DNA of 64,000 bases from a virus. Location: positions 1 to 64,000 of IMG/VR virus record IMGVR_UViG_3300042879_003566, one strand, 5' to 3'. The position numbers and the translations under genes were made by a program. Shown in pieces: positions 40,637-47,109 of this stretch (its first letter is position 1; the number at the start of each line of letters is the position of its first letter). A model generated the notes under the pieces. The model did no database searches. It saw only the letters and a program-made list of their open reading frames with translations, and was not told the DNA's origin.

Positions 40637-40834
40637 TTAGAATAATTTAATGTTTCGTTTGCTCAATCCTGTGCCAGGAATTGAGAACGATCCAAGCAGT
40701 CCAGACGGACGTGCGTTGAGTGTGAATTGGATGGGGCCAAGTCGTATCGATTTGGTGAACGACTTGATGCCCCGTTCCGTGATGTTGACTCCGGCAATAG
40801 TTTTGTCGAAGTTAAAGGCTGAGCGTTCAGTCAT
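40637..40834 (-). CDS. DUF4236-like small protein
   Basis: 65 aa. The C-terminal half reads FTKSIRLGPIQFTLNARPSG then FSIPGTGLS, the beta-hairpin pattern of DUF4236 (FRKSIKLGPGVRLN...GIPGTGLSY). The function of that domain is unknown. It overlaps the upstream gene by 8 nt. Confidence 0.65.
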   Translation of the reverse strand: MTERSAFNFDKTIAGVNITERGIKSFTKSIRLGPIQFTLNARPSGLLGSFSIPGTGLSKRNIKLF

Positions 40835-41123
40835 AACAAGAATTGGATTCGGCCAATGTAAATCTCAATTGAAAGTATTCATCTTGATCTTTGTCTTTGG
40901 CGTAGTAACGGGCTTCAAATCCACCAGAGCCAACAACGTTGTTCTTGATGGATTCTCTTAGCAAATGGCGTGCCATTGCTTTAAGTCTTGCGATGGATGG
41001 AACTGCGTGCCCATTACCTTCAGTTGTTTGCCACTGCCAGTCAACCGCTGTCATAGCAATGTAAACACGTTGAAAATCAAACGTGTCAATTACGTTATCA
41101 ATCAATGATTCTTTTGAGTCCAT
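40827..41123 (-). CDS. Hypothetical protein
   Basis: 98 aa, MDSKESLIDNVIDTFDFQRV.... An acidic helical start is followed by WQWQTTEGNGHAVPSIARLK and a FEARYYAKDKDQDEYFQLRF strand pair. Its ATG overlaps the stop of a 23-aa peptide gene (TAATG). Function unknown. Confidence 0.6.
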   Translation of the reverse strand: MDSKESLIDNVIDTFDFQRVYIAMTAVDWQWQTTEGNGHAVPSIARLKAMARHLLRESIKNNVVGSGGFEARYYAKDKDQDEYFQLRFTLAESNSCYD

Positions 41124-41194
41124 TAGTTGTAGATCATGTCGAGGGACAAAATGATTGCACTAAGGAATAACATGGAGCAGAGAAGGATCATCAT
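41123..41194 (-). CDS. 23-aa hydrophobic membrane peptide
   Basis: The sequence is MMILLCSMLFLSAIILSLDM..., essentially one membrane helix. Its ATG overlaps the upstream stop (ATGA) and its TAA overlaps the downstream ATG (TAATG). These exact couplings are the evidence that it is translated. Confidence 0.5.
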   Translation of the reverse strand: MMILLCSMLFLSAIILSLDMIYN

Positions 41195-41397
41195 TTGAGG
41201 TCATCAGGAAGGAGCATTTGAGTGTCTTCGTCAGACATGTTGGTCATCATGAACTTCTCTCCGTTGGGTGAAATGAAACCACCAACGAAACCAACTCCGT
41301 ACTTGTCAGCTGATTCCTTCATCTTTGCTACGAGTTGCATAGCGGATAGACGTTGGAGATCAATGGAGTCTGGGATGCGGGGAGTGTTGTCAGGCAT
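41191..41397 (-). CDS. Small hypothetical protein
   Basis: 68 aa, MPDNTPRIPDSIDLQRLSAM.... It contains KYGVGFVGGFISPNGEKFMM (a beta hairpin) and an acidic end. A nested hairpin lies in its leader (41429-41497). Function unknown. Confidence 0.6.
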   Translation of the reverse strand: MPDNTPRIPDSIDLQRLSAMQLVAKMKESADKYGVGFVGGFISPNGEKFMMTNMSDEDTQMLLPDDLK

Positions 41398-41428
41398 TGG
41401 AATGAAGTGGAATGATTGATGGAGTGTA

Positions 41429-41497
41429 GCAGGGAATAGGGGGAGTAAACATTAGTTTATCTAATAGAATTAATGGTTCCCCCCTGGTACTCCCTGC
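41429..41497 (-). promoter_or_regulatory. Nested leader hairpin
   Basis: GCAGGGA (41429-41435) pairs with TCCCTGC (41491-41497), GGGGGA (41439-41444) with TCCCCC (41478-41483), and ATTAG with CTAAT inside. It lies upstream of the start at 41397. Confidence 0.65.
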
Positions 41498-41511
41498 GGG
41501 GTTGTAGGGGT

Positions 41512-41769
41512 TCAGCTGTGCATAGCTTGATGTTCTTTCCATGCATTGGTATGCATTTCATCCAAAGTCAAAGGCGGTTCATTGACTTCGTCTGGATCAA
41601 AGTCAGCATCAAGGTAATTCACAAGCATTGGAATGATTTCCTCTTCGAGTAAGCAATAGATGGACGGAGTGAGATGCTGGTCCATCTGATGCCGCTTCGC
41701 TTCACGTGCCATGACATCTTGGAGGATAGTCAATGCTTCACGCACGTGGACATACTCGTTTTGTTCCAT
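41512..41769 (-). CDS. Small acidic hypothetical protein
   Basis: 85 aa, MEQNEYVHVREALTILQDVM..., helical and acidic. The leader is CACACCACACC-ATG and carries a large nested hairpin with a GGACTTAC element. Function unknown. Confidence 0.6.
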   Translation of the reverse strand: MEQNEYVHVREALTILQDVMAREAKRHQMDQHLTPSIYCLLEEEIIPMLVNYLDADFDPDEVNEPPLTLDEMHTNAWKEHQAMHS

Positions 41770-41795
41770 GGTGTGGTGTGTAGGTTGAATGGGAT

Positions 41796-41850
41796 GACCT
41801 GGGACTTACACCATTATTGAGAAGAGTTCTCAATTGTGGATGCCCAGGTC
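41796..41850 (-). promoter_or_regulatory. Leader element B with 55-nt nested hairpin
   Basis: GACCTGGG (41796-41803) pairs with CCCAGGTC (41843-41850). Inside, ATTGAGAA-GAG-TTCTCAAT forms an 8-bp hairpin. GGACTTAC (41802-41809) begins 33 nt before the start at 41769. Confidence 0.72.
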
Positions 41851-41870
41851 TTGTTGTGTTGCCAGAGAAA

Positions 41871-42113
41871 TCATCTGGGATCAAGGATGATCCAGCCCGT
41901 GTAGTTATCGCTGGTGCGATCCACACGAATTAAGCGTTTCTCTTCGAGGCTTTCAATGGTGCGTATGTAATCAGCCATTCGATTTCCTTGGACCGGAATC
42001 TTTGGTACGAAACATGGAGTGTTCGCATGTTTCCTCCTGTGATTTAAGTAATACAGATAGAGATTCCGTTGGTTAATACTCAGGCTGAGTGGTGCTGAGT
42101 TGTCGATTTGCAT
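41871..42113 (-). CDS. Small basic protein, possibly winged helix
   Basis: 80 aa, MQIDNSAPLSLSINQRNLYL.... The run MADYIRTIESLEEKRLIRV then GWIILD resembles the recognition helix and wing of a winged HTH, so a DNA-binding role is possible. Coupled to the upstream gene by TAATG. Confidence 0.55.
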   Translation of the reverse strand: MQIDNSAPLSLSINQRNLYLYYLNHRRKHANTPCFVPKIPVQGNRMADYIRTIESLEEKRLIRVDRTSDNYTGWIILDPR

Positions 42114-42448
42114 TAGATCAATCCAAGAAGACTAAGCCAACTATCGGGATGGTCCGGTTCTACTTCGTCGTCGTCCGGTGTGAACGCGACTGAGTCGAAC
42201 GACCACTCTTCGATTTCCTCGTTGGTCGGGACATCGTACCAGCCTTGGAGTTCTTTGTCGGCGTACCGTGGGATCCAGTAGCACCGGAGGATGCCTCGCT
42301 TGTTGCGATAGACATCGCCGTTGCTTGGACGTTCGCCTTTCTCTCCGTCGTAGTTGACTTCGGCTTGGTACTGTTGGTCGAGGTCTTCTTCTGAGAAGGG
42401 GACGTAGCCGAAAGATTCGGCAATTTCTTGGGTGACGGGGTGAAGCAT
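42113..42448 (-). CDS. Hypothetical acidic protein
   Basis: 111 aa, MLHPVTQEIAESFGYVPFSE..., with RNKRGILRCYWIPRYADKEL in the middle and an acidic C-terminal third. Function unknown. A frame on the same strand across it (to 42537) is a probable shadow apart from its first ~35 codons. Confidence 0.6.
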   Translation of the reverse strand: MLHPVTQEIAESFGYVPFSEEDLDQQYQAEVNYDGEKGERPSNGDVYRNKRGILRCYWIPRYADKELQGWYDVPTNEEIEEWSFDSVAFTPDDDEVEPDHPDSWLSLLGLI

Positions 42449-42517
42449 GAGATTAGTACCGTGATGAGGATTGAGATGAGTGCGATGACATGAATAATGA
42501 TGTCATCTTCTTGAGGA

Positions 42518-42655
42518 CTAGGAGTCTTCGTCGTCATAGATGACGCCCTCCCACTCATCTTGATTGGATTCTGTCATTGCTTGATATTGTTCTTCTGCCA
42601 TGTCAGCCATGGCATCAAGCAAGTCAGCGTTGTAGTTGTTGTCGAGTTGAGTCAT
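42518..42655 (-). CDS. Small acidic hypothetical protein
   Basis: 45 aa from ATG 42655, MTQLDNNYNADLLDAMADMA... ending YDDEDS. It is strongly acidic with a Met-rich helix, possibly a host-targeting or DNA-mimic peptide on charge alone. Leader element B lies 33 nt upstream. Confidence 0.55.
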   Translation of the reverse strand: MTQLDNNYNADLLDAMADMAEEQYQAMTESNQDEWEGVIYDDEDS

Positions 42656-42681
42656 GGTTTGAATTGGTATAATGAATTGAA

Positions 42682-42726
42682 AGCCTGGGACTTACGCACC
42701 GAGCTGGCGTCGGTACTGCCCAGGCT
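42682..42726 (-). promoter_or_regulatory. Leader element B with nested hairpin
   Basis: AGCCTGGG (42682-42689) pairs with CCCAGGCT (42719-42726); inside, ACCGA (42698-42702) pairs with TCGGT (42710-42714). GGACTTAC (42688-42695) begins 33 nt before the start at 42655. Confidence 0.72.
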
Positions 42727-42758
42727 ATTTGTAGTACTGACGTACTAACGGACGTGGG

Positions 42759-43181
42759 TCAAACCTTGACGTGAGACCAAGCTTTGCCCTTGTGGATATT
42801 GGAGATGGTGTGTTGGCTAACGCCGTACGCCTTACCGATCTCGATGTACGCACGATTGGTGCTCTTGAATTCCTTCATGATTGAAGGCGTTGCAAGGACA
42901 CCTTTGATCTCGCGGACATCGCTCTCGCTGAGCTTGGCATTGCAGAAGGCAGCTGGCTTAATTCTCCCGGAGAATTCGCCGCTTGTGATCTTCTTAACCA
43001 ATGCCATCTCACCGTCCTGCTGGAGAGCAGGCCGAGGCGTGGTATTGAGAACCTGACGGATGGGTAGACCAAGAGTCACAGAAGTTCCGTCTTTTATGAC
43101 GGAGATCGTGACCTTGCCTTCTCGGGTGATAACCGAGACGTGATCAGGGTTCTGGATGTCGAGTTGACTGATGGCTTCCAT
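42759..43181 (-). CDS. Helix-turn-helix protein related to homing-nuclease C-termini
   Basis: 140 aa from ATG 43181. The C-terminal ~60 residues read NAKLSESDVREIKGVL ... IEIGKAYGVSQHTISNIHKG then KAWSHV, the HTH commonly fused to phage HNH nucleases. The N-terminal part (VSVITREGKVTISVIKDGTS) is a beta region without a nuclease motif. It probably binds DNA and may regulate. It shares the C-terminal pattern with 36878-37222. The frame is open to 43256 but an earlier start is less likely. Confidence 0.65.
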   Translation of the reverse strand: MEAISQLDIQNPDHVSVITREGKVTISVIKDGTSVTLGLPIRQVLNTTPRPALQQDGEMALVKKITSGEFSGRIKPAAFCNAKLSESDVREIKGVLATPSIMKEFKSTNRAYIEIGKAYGVSQHTISNIHKGKAWSHVKV

Positions 43182-43304
43182 GAGTTGAGTGGAGTGCAGT
43201 ACGAGGATAGCTGGATGATTACTGGATGCAAGTACTAGGTCTAGTCCACAGCACACTCTCCCACGCCACCGGTAGTGGCGCAGGGGGGAGTGGGGACTGA
43301 CCTT

Positions 43305-43661
43305 CTACCTCATGTAGAGGTAAGAGCCTGCCCAATCAGCATTGTGGAGACAAGCTTCGTAGGAGGCGTCATCCAGTAGTTGGTAGCGGACGTGAAGAGC
43401 TGGTGCCTTCCAGCTGGCGGGCTTATAGACTGCACCTGTCTCACGTGAGACAAATGCATGTACAGATCGCCCGACACGTCCGGCACCAGAATTTGTGACT
43501 TGAATGATCTTGTAATACTTGGTACCACGAACAATCTCGTGGTTCAAGTAGTCAGGATATTCTTCACGTTGTGGATACTGCTTGTAGTAACGCTTGGTTA
43601 GTACATCGATAACGGCATTGATGCGATCTTCGATGAGCTGCGTTTTCTCAGCGAGTTTCAT
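43305..43661 (-). CDS. Conserved phage protein of unknown function
   Basis: 118 aa from ATG 43661. EIVRGTKYYKIIQVTNSGAG, GRSVHAFVSRETGAVYKPAS and WKAPALHVRYQLL form a pattern I recall in many podovirus and siphovirus early genes, with no known function. It overlaps the upstream gene by 14 nt. Confidence 0.68.
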   Translation of the reverse strand: MKLAEKTQLIEDRINAVIDVLTKRYYKQYPQREEYPDYLNHEIVRGTKYYKIIQVTNSGAGRVGRSVHAFVSRETGAVYKPASWKAPALHVRYQLLDDASYEACLHNADWAGSYLYMR

Positions 43662-43842
43662 GTTGAGTTTGCTGTGAGTGGATCTTGGTGATGTCGACGC
43701 CCAGTGCACCGCCAATCGTTAGTGCCATTACTGCAATAGCAAAGACACCAACGAGGAAGTTGGCTATGGGCATCTCATTTCGAGAACCATAAGAATCAAG
43801 TTGAACATACTGATTCTTGCCAAGTGAGACAATGCGTTTCAT
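43648..43842 (-). CDS. Small single-pass membrane protein
   Basis: 64 aa from ATG 43842. A basic N-terminal stretch (MKRIVSLGKNQYVQLDSYGS) is followed by one membrane helix (FLVGVFAIAVMALTIGGALG). A GCAGTCCT/AGGACTGC hairpin lies 26 nt upstream. Function unknown. Confidence 0.6.
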   Translation of the reverse strand: MKRIVSLGKNQYVQLDSYGSRNEMPIANFLVGVFAIAVMALTIGGALGVDITKIHSQQTQHETR

Positions 43843-43867
43843 TAGAATAAGAATGAAGTGAACAGAG

Positions 43868-43888
43868 GCAGTCCTGGGTGAGGACTGC
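43868..43888 (-). promoter_or_regulatory. Leader hairpin
   Basis: GCAGTCCT (43868-43875) and AGGACTGC (43881-43888) form a perfect 8-bp stem with a 5-nt loop, 26 nt before the start at 43842. Confidence 0.7.
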
Positions 43889-43903
43889 AGAAAACCCACC
43901 GCC

Positions 43904-43919
43904 GATACGAATTCGTATC
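43904..43919. promoter_or_regulatory. 16-bp palindrome, candidate operator 1
   Basis: GATACGAATTCGTATC is a perfect palindrome in an intergenic gap. A one-mismatch copy with the same AA flank occurs at 45011-45026. Two such sites flanking 43943-44841 suggest binding of a dimeric regulator. Confidence 0.55.
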
Positions 43920-43942
43920 AACGGAAGGGTTAAGTGCAGTCG

Positions 43943-44332
43943 TCAGAAAGGAATTTCTTCCAGCGTCGGCTCAACCTTGGATTCAGCCACTGGTGTGACT
44001 GCAGGCTTAGCCTCCGGTGATGCACCGATGACAGCACGGACTCGCGTCAGTGCAATCTCTGGATATTTGAGGGCTACCAGCTGGTCATCTTTGACGTAAT
44101 GCGTGCGAATACTGGCGATCCGCACATCATACTGGACAAGGATCAGCTGCTGACCAACCACCAACGTACCGTTGTTGTAGGCAGTAAGTAGCCCGTTGCC
44201 ATTGTTGAATTTGATGCGGCAGACACCATCGAACTGGTCCTTGACATACATGGTGATCGCAAGGAACTCGCGACCTTCATGCACAGCAGTTTCCATGTAA
44301 GCAATGTTGCCGATGATTGTGTTGCTAAACAT
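43943..44332 (-). CDS. Second SSB-like OB-fold protein
   Basis: 129 aa from ATG 44332. NTIIGNIAYMETAVHEGREF, CRIKFNNGNGLLTA and VVGQQLILVQYDVRIASIRT read as an OB-fold barrel. The Pro/Ala-rich tail ends EPTLEEIPF, very like the SSB C-terminal tip. It is about half the size of the first SSB and distinct from it. It may bind ssDNA at another stage or recruit partners through its tail. Confidence 0.6.
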   Translation of the reverse strand: MFSNTIIGNIAYMETAVHEGREFLAITMYVKDQFDGVCRIKFNNGNGLLTAYNNGTLVVGQQLILVQYDVRIASIRTHYVKDDQLVALKYPEIALTRVRAVIGASPEAKPAVTPVAESKVEPTLEEIPF

Positions 44333-44355
44333 AATCAATGTGAAGTAAGGGACTA

Positions 44356-44398
44356 GCAGGAATGAATCCTGCAGGAAACCCTGGTGTTACTCAGGGTT
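44356..44398 (-). promoter_or_regulatory. Twin leader hairpins before the second SSB-like gene
   Basis: GCAGGA/TCCTGC (44356-44361 with 44367-44372) and AACCCTG/CAGGGTT (44377-44383 with 44392-44398) both form perfect stems upstream of the start at 44332. Confidence 0.62.
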
Positions 44399-44409
44399 AA
44401 TTGCAAGAA

Positions 44410-44598
44410 TCAGTTGTTAGCAAGCTGTGTATACAACTTGCGGGCACCAGCGAGTGAGAGGCTGGTGCTTTGGTCGTAACCTTTGTGACCCTTGCGGATC
44501 AACTTGGTTACATGCGCCACATTTCCCTCCGTATACACGAAGAAGAAATAGATGGCTTGGTCCGTTTCAACTGCCAGGGTCTTATCAGGGTTAGACAT
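44410..44598 (-). CDS. Small hypothetical protein
   Basis: 62 aa from ATG 44598, MSNPDKTLAVETDQAIYFFF..., a beta-rich start and helical end (LSLAGARKLYTQLANN). The leader is AACACCACACC-ATG with a TGCCC/GGGCA hairpin further up. Function unknown. Confidence 0.6.
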   Translation of the reverse strand: MSNPDKTLAVETDQAIYFFFVYTEGNVAHVTKLIRKGHKGYDQSTSLSLAGARKLYTQLANN

Positions 44599-44647
44599 GG
44601 TGTGGTGTTGAATGTGCCGTGCCCATCTCGGCGTTGGGCAATGGCTG

Positions 44648-44668
44648 GACCAGGGATTGCACCTGGTC
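44648..44668 (-). promoter_or_regulatory. Intergenic hairpin
   Basis: GACCAGG (44648-44654) pairs with CCTGGTC (44662-44668) around a 7-nt loop, between the stop at 44677 and the next start at 44598. Confidence 0.6.
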
Positions 44669-44676
44669 ACTCGCTT

Positions 44677-44841
44677 CTACGAATCAGCTGTTGTCATGGG
44701 TAATTCACCAGTTGGTTCAATCGCCTTGGCGATCTGCACCCTGGTATTACGTATCCACATCTGAATACGTTCTTTGCTCTGGTCTTCTGCTACTACCTTG
44801 GCAGCAGCGATCAGACCAGTTGCTAGCTTGGCTCGTAACAT
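44677..44841 (-). CDS. Small basic hypothetical protein at the head of the early block
   Basis: 54 aa from ATG 44841 with AGGAG seven bases upstream. It reads MLRAKLATGLIAAAKVVAED..., with a mixed Arg/Lys helix and a neutral end. It is the first gene of the long minus-strand tract. Function unknown. Confidence 0.6.
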   Translation of the reverse strand: MLRAKLATGLIAAAKVVAEDQSKERIQMWIRNTRVQIAKAIEPTGELPMTTADS

Positions 44842-44874
44842 TGTGAACTCCTGGTTAAATCAATTGAATTGTTT

Positions 44875-44903
44875 GGACTTACCCGCGCTGTGCGCGGTGC
44901 CAA
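44875..44903 (-). promoter_or_regulatory. Leader element B with compact hairpin
   Basis: GGACTTAC (44875-44882) adjoins CCGCGC-TGT-GCGCGG (44883-44888 with 44892-44897). It begins 34 nt before the start at 44841. Confidence 0.7.
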
Positions 44904-45010
44904 ATCAAAGTAAACTCAGTTACAATTGAAGTCTTATTCCAAGTGGTTGTTAAGTTACAGTCTTTATCTGAAAGCTATTGCGGCGCGGGGCTTTCCCCAA
45001 TTTCGAGCAC

Positions 45011-45026
45011 GATATGAATTCGTATC
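45011..45026. promoter_or_regulatory. 16-bp palindrome, candidate operator 2
   Basis: GATATGAATTCGTATC, one mismatch from the perfect palindrome at 43904, also followed by AA. Confidence 0.5.
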
Positions 45027-45071
45027 AATCGATAAATTGCCACCGAATTGTGTTAGTTTCAACAAATTACT

Positions 45072-45100
45072 TGACAAATTTGCACTCTTAGTATCTAATT
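45072..45100 (+). promoter_or_regulatory. Sigma70-type promoter, plus strand
   Basis: TTGACA (45072-45077), a 17-nt spacer, and TCTAAT (45095-45100). It points to the late genes, but the minus-strand gene at 45343-45555 lies between, so it may also give an antisense or small RNA. Confidence 0.6.
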
Positions 45101-45291
45101 TGACCTGACCTTCACTACATCATGTGGAGCCATCACGCATTCTTTTTTTTCTCCCCATAATTCGCTTCGGTCAGGTGGTGGGAGAAGCGTCAGGTAATTT
45201 TGTCCCCTATTTCGGGCTATAACGGGGCCTTACTTTTAAGTAAAAATGCATTTATGTAGTAAATATCACCACTTTTCCCAAATTTTTACAC

Positions 45292-45317
45292 AAAAAAGCC
45301 GGGGTCTATTCCCCGGC
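45292..45317 (-). terminator. Intrinsic terminator, minus strand
   Basis: On the minus strand GCCGGGG (45317-45311) pairs with CCCCGGC (45304-45298), followed by six T. It ends the gene at 45343-45555. Confidence 0.87.
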
Positions 45318-45342
45318 GTTAATTCAAAGTTTGGAAAATTTA

Positions 45343-45555
45343 TTATTCTCCCTTCTTTGCCTTGTATGCGAGCGTTGCACCCATTGCTTTTTTAAATGCT
45401 TCCTCATCGGGAAGCTCATAGGCCAGTTCTTTTTTAGCTGAAGTTACAAAATCACGCACTTCAAACGAATCTTTCCCTTCTTGTGCCATTTGCATTGCCT
45501 TGTCTTTAATCTTTTCCAAGGCTTCGACACGTTTTTGGCGCGTTCCAGCTTCCAT
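45343..45555 (-). CDS. Small charged helical protein
   Basis: 70 aa, MEAGTRQKRVEALEKIKDKA..., mostly Lys/Glu helices. It is a single-gene transcript with its own terminator, set back to back with the late operon promoter. That position would suit an early regulator, but no DNA-binding motif is seen. Confidence 0.6.
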   Translation of the reverse strand: MEAGTRQKRVEALEKIKDKAMQMAQEGKDSFEVRDFVTSAKKELAYELPDEEAFKKAMGATLAYKAKKGE

Positions 45556-45624
45556 CCTTGGTGCAAATTGAATTATTCTTCAACTATAACGCCTACATTT
45601 CTTGGATTCATCAACAATAGAATG

Positions 45625-45652
45625 TTGACAGACAAAATAATCGGGCTATAAA
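45625..45652 (+). promoter_or_regulatory. Strong sigma70-type promoter of the late block
   Basis: TTGACA (45625-45630), a 16-nt spacer, and TATAAA (45647-45652). The expected transcription start (~45659) is only about six bases before the ATG at 45665, so the message would be nearly leaderless. Confidence 0.75.
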
Positions 45653-45664
45653 GCCATTAATGGC

Positions 45665-47107
45665 ATGACTCCTGCTGAATTAGCCGCTGCTTCGGCTTAC
45701 CAACAAGAACAACAACGTTTAGCAGCGCAAAACCAGCAAGAACCGTCAAATATCCTGGACGTAATCGGAAAAATTGCGTTAGGCGCAGGTGTTGCCGCAG
45801 CCGGGACTCTGGGTGTTCGTCGTATGCTCCGTGGTGGAGCAGCAAAAGCAGCCACGCTGCAAGATGTAGCTTCTGCTGCCACTACTGGAGCGCCCAAAGC
45901 CAAAGAAGCGGTTGGTCGCCTTGGCGAAATTAATGAATACGTGCGGCAAGCAAGGACAGAACGTCCGACTGGCATTGTTCAAGCCAAACTTCCTACAGTT
46001 TCTGAGCTTGTTGCAGCAGAAGAAGAGTATCGGGCGTTCCGTCCAGACATCAGAGAAGATCTTTCGCCCGCTGTACAAGAAGCCCGCAGACAACAAGCAA
46101 CTTCTAACTTGCTTGCCCGGGCACAAAAGATGCGTGAACCGTATCAAATGTCATTACCTGGCATTAATCCAACACTGATGGCAATCCGGGGGGCAGCGCA
46201 GGAGGTTGCCCCTAGCGTTGTTTATCAACCTGGGCCGTCGGTGCGTCTTTCTGCTGCACCCAAACAACTTGGTATTTCTCTTGAGACTTTAACGTCTCAA
46301 CAACAGGCAAATCTTCCTAATGTTTCTGCACACGCATCAAACGCCATTGGATCGGCAGAAGATCAAATTACAGGTAATGTGACGCGTGCTATCCAACGGA
46401 ACGAAGATTTAAACCCTGAGCGTCTACAGCAAATTATGCAAGGTCGCAGGGAAGCGGCGGCTGCTCGTGGGCGTCGGGGTCCTGCAATAGAACGTTCTTT
46501 AATTTTTAGGCCGGAAGAACGTGCAGCCTTTGAACAAAGCGTTGCATTATCTCAACCAACACCAGAAATTACTGTGCCGACCATTGGCGCACCCGGCGCT
46601 GAAGGCATGGGATTACTTGAGACTGGTGCCGTAACTGGCTCTCGCTCCAGCGTTATCAGCCAAGGTGCAAGTAATACATCTGTTCGCGGTATTTCTCGTG
46701 TTTCTTACGACTTGAGCACACGCAATCCAAGCACACAAGAATTTGAAGAACTTGGTGGTGGCATTGGCGTTTATGGTGTTGAACCTGCTTATGCCTCTGG
46801 TGCAGTCAAAAAAGAAACCGGTGAGTACACTCCGACTGCAACACGCAAACCCACTGATCTTCCCCCTAGCTCCAAACGCTCTTTCCCTGAGGGGGTGATG
46901 TCACCCTTTGCCAAAATGTCGGACGAAGAGTTGGGCATGATGAGCATGGTGGGCGAAGGGGCCGAGGCACAAGCCGCACAACAGATGTTGAACCGTCGCC
47001 AGAATTTGGATTTAAACAGGGAGATAGATAGAATATATAAATCAAATCCCCGTGAGCGGGCCCAACAACTCGTCTCTGATCTTTTAGATACCTTAAAGGG
47101 TGAATAA
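45665..47107 (+). CDS. Putative internal virion protein
   Basis: 480 aa, Ala/Gln/Arg-rich. Near the N-terminus a hydrophobic Gly/Ala segment (VIGKIALGAGVAAAGTLGVR) could insert in membrane. The rest is low-complexity and helical with no enzyme motif. As first gene of the late operon, followed by several Gly/Ala-rich proteins before terminase, it may be an ejection (internal core) protein. This is inference from composition and order. Confidence 0.65.
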   Translation: MTPAELAAASAYQQEQQRLAAQNQQEPSNILDVIGKIALGAGVAAAGTLGVRRMLRGGAAKAATLQDVASAATTGAPKAKEAVGRLGEINEYVRQARTERPTGIVQAKLPTVSELVAAEEEYRAFRPDIREDLSPAVQEARRQQATSNLLARAQKMREPYQMSLPGINPTLMAIRGAAQEVAPSVVYQPGPSVRLSAAPKQLGISLETLTSQQQANLPNVSAHASNAIGSAEDQITGNVTRAIQRNEDLNPERLQQIMQGRREAAAARGRRGPAIERSLIFRPEERAAFEQSVALSQPTPEITVPTIGAPGAEGMGLLETGAVTGSRSSVISQGASNTSVRGISRVSYDLSTRNPSTQEFEELGGGIGVYGVEPAYASGAVKKETGEYTPTATRKPTDLPPSSKRSFPEGVMSPFAKMSDEELGMMSMVGEGAEAQAAQQMLNRRQNLDLNREIDRIYKSNPRERAQQLVSDLLDTLKGE

Positions 47108-47109
47108 AA

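Larger units (their letters stand above)
44842..45342. other. 501-bp gene-free control region
   Basis: I see no convincing gene here. It holds leader element B with a CCGCGC-TGT-GCGCGG hairpin (44883-44897) flanked by TTGG/CCAA, palindromic operator 2 (45011), a plus-strand promoter (45072), CCTGACC/GGTCAGG inverted copies near 45105 and 45170, a long T run, and a minus-strand terminator (45292). It separates the minus-strand early block from the plus-strand late block. Confidence 0.7.

Noticed and set aside
41796-41850. Rho-independent terminator
   Set aside because: The long nested stem has no T run on either strand and lies in the leader of the next gene, so it is listed as a leader element.
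44600-44700. Degenerate tRNA-like pattern on the minus strand (T-arm-like GACCAGG-TGCAATC-CCTGGTC)
   Set aside because: The putative anticodon part is the coding end of a 54-aa gene and the acceptor arms do not pair. Kept only as an intergenic hairpin.
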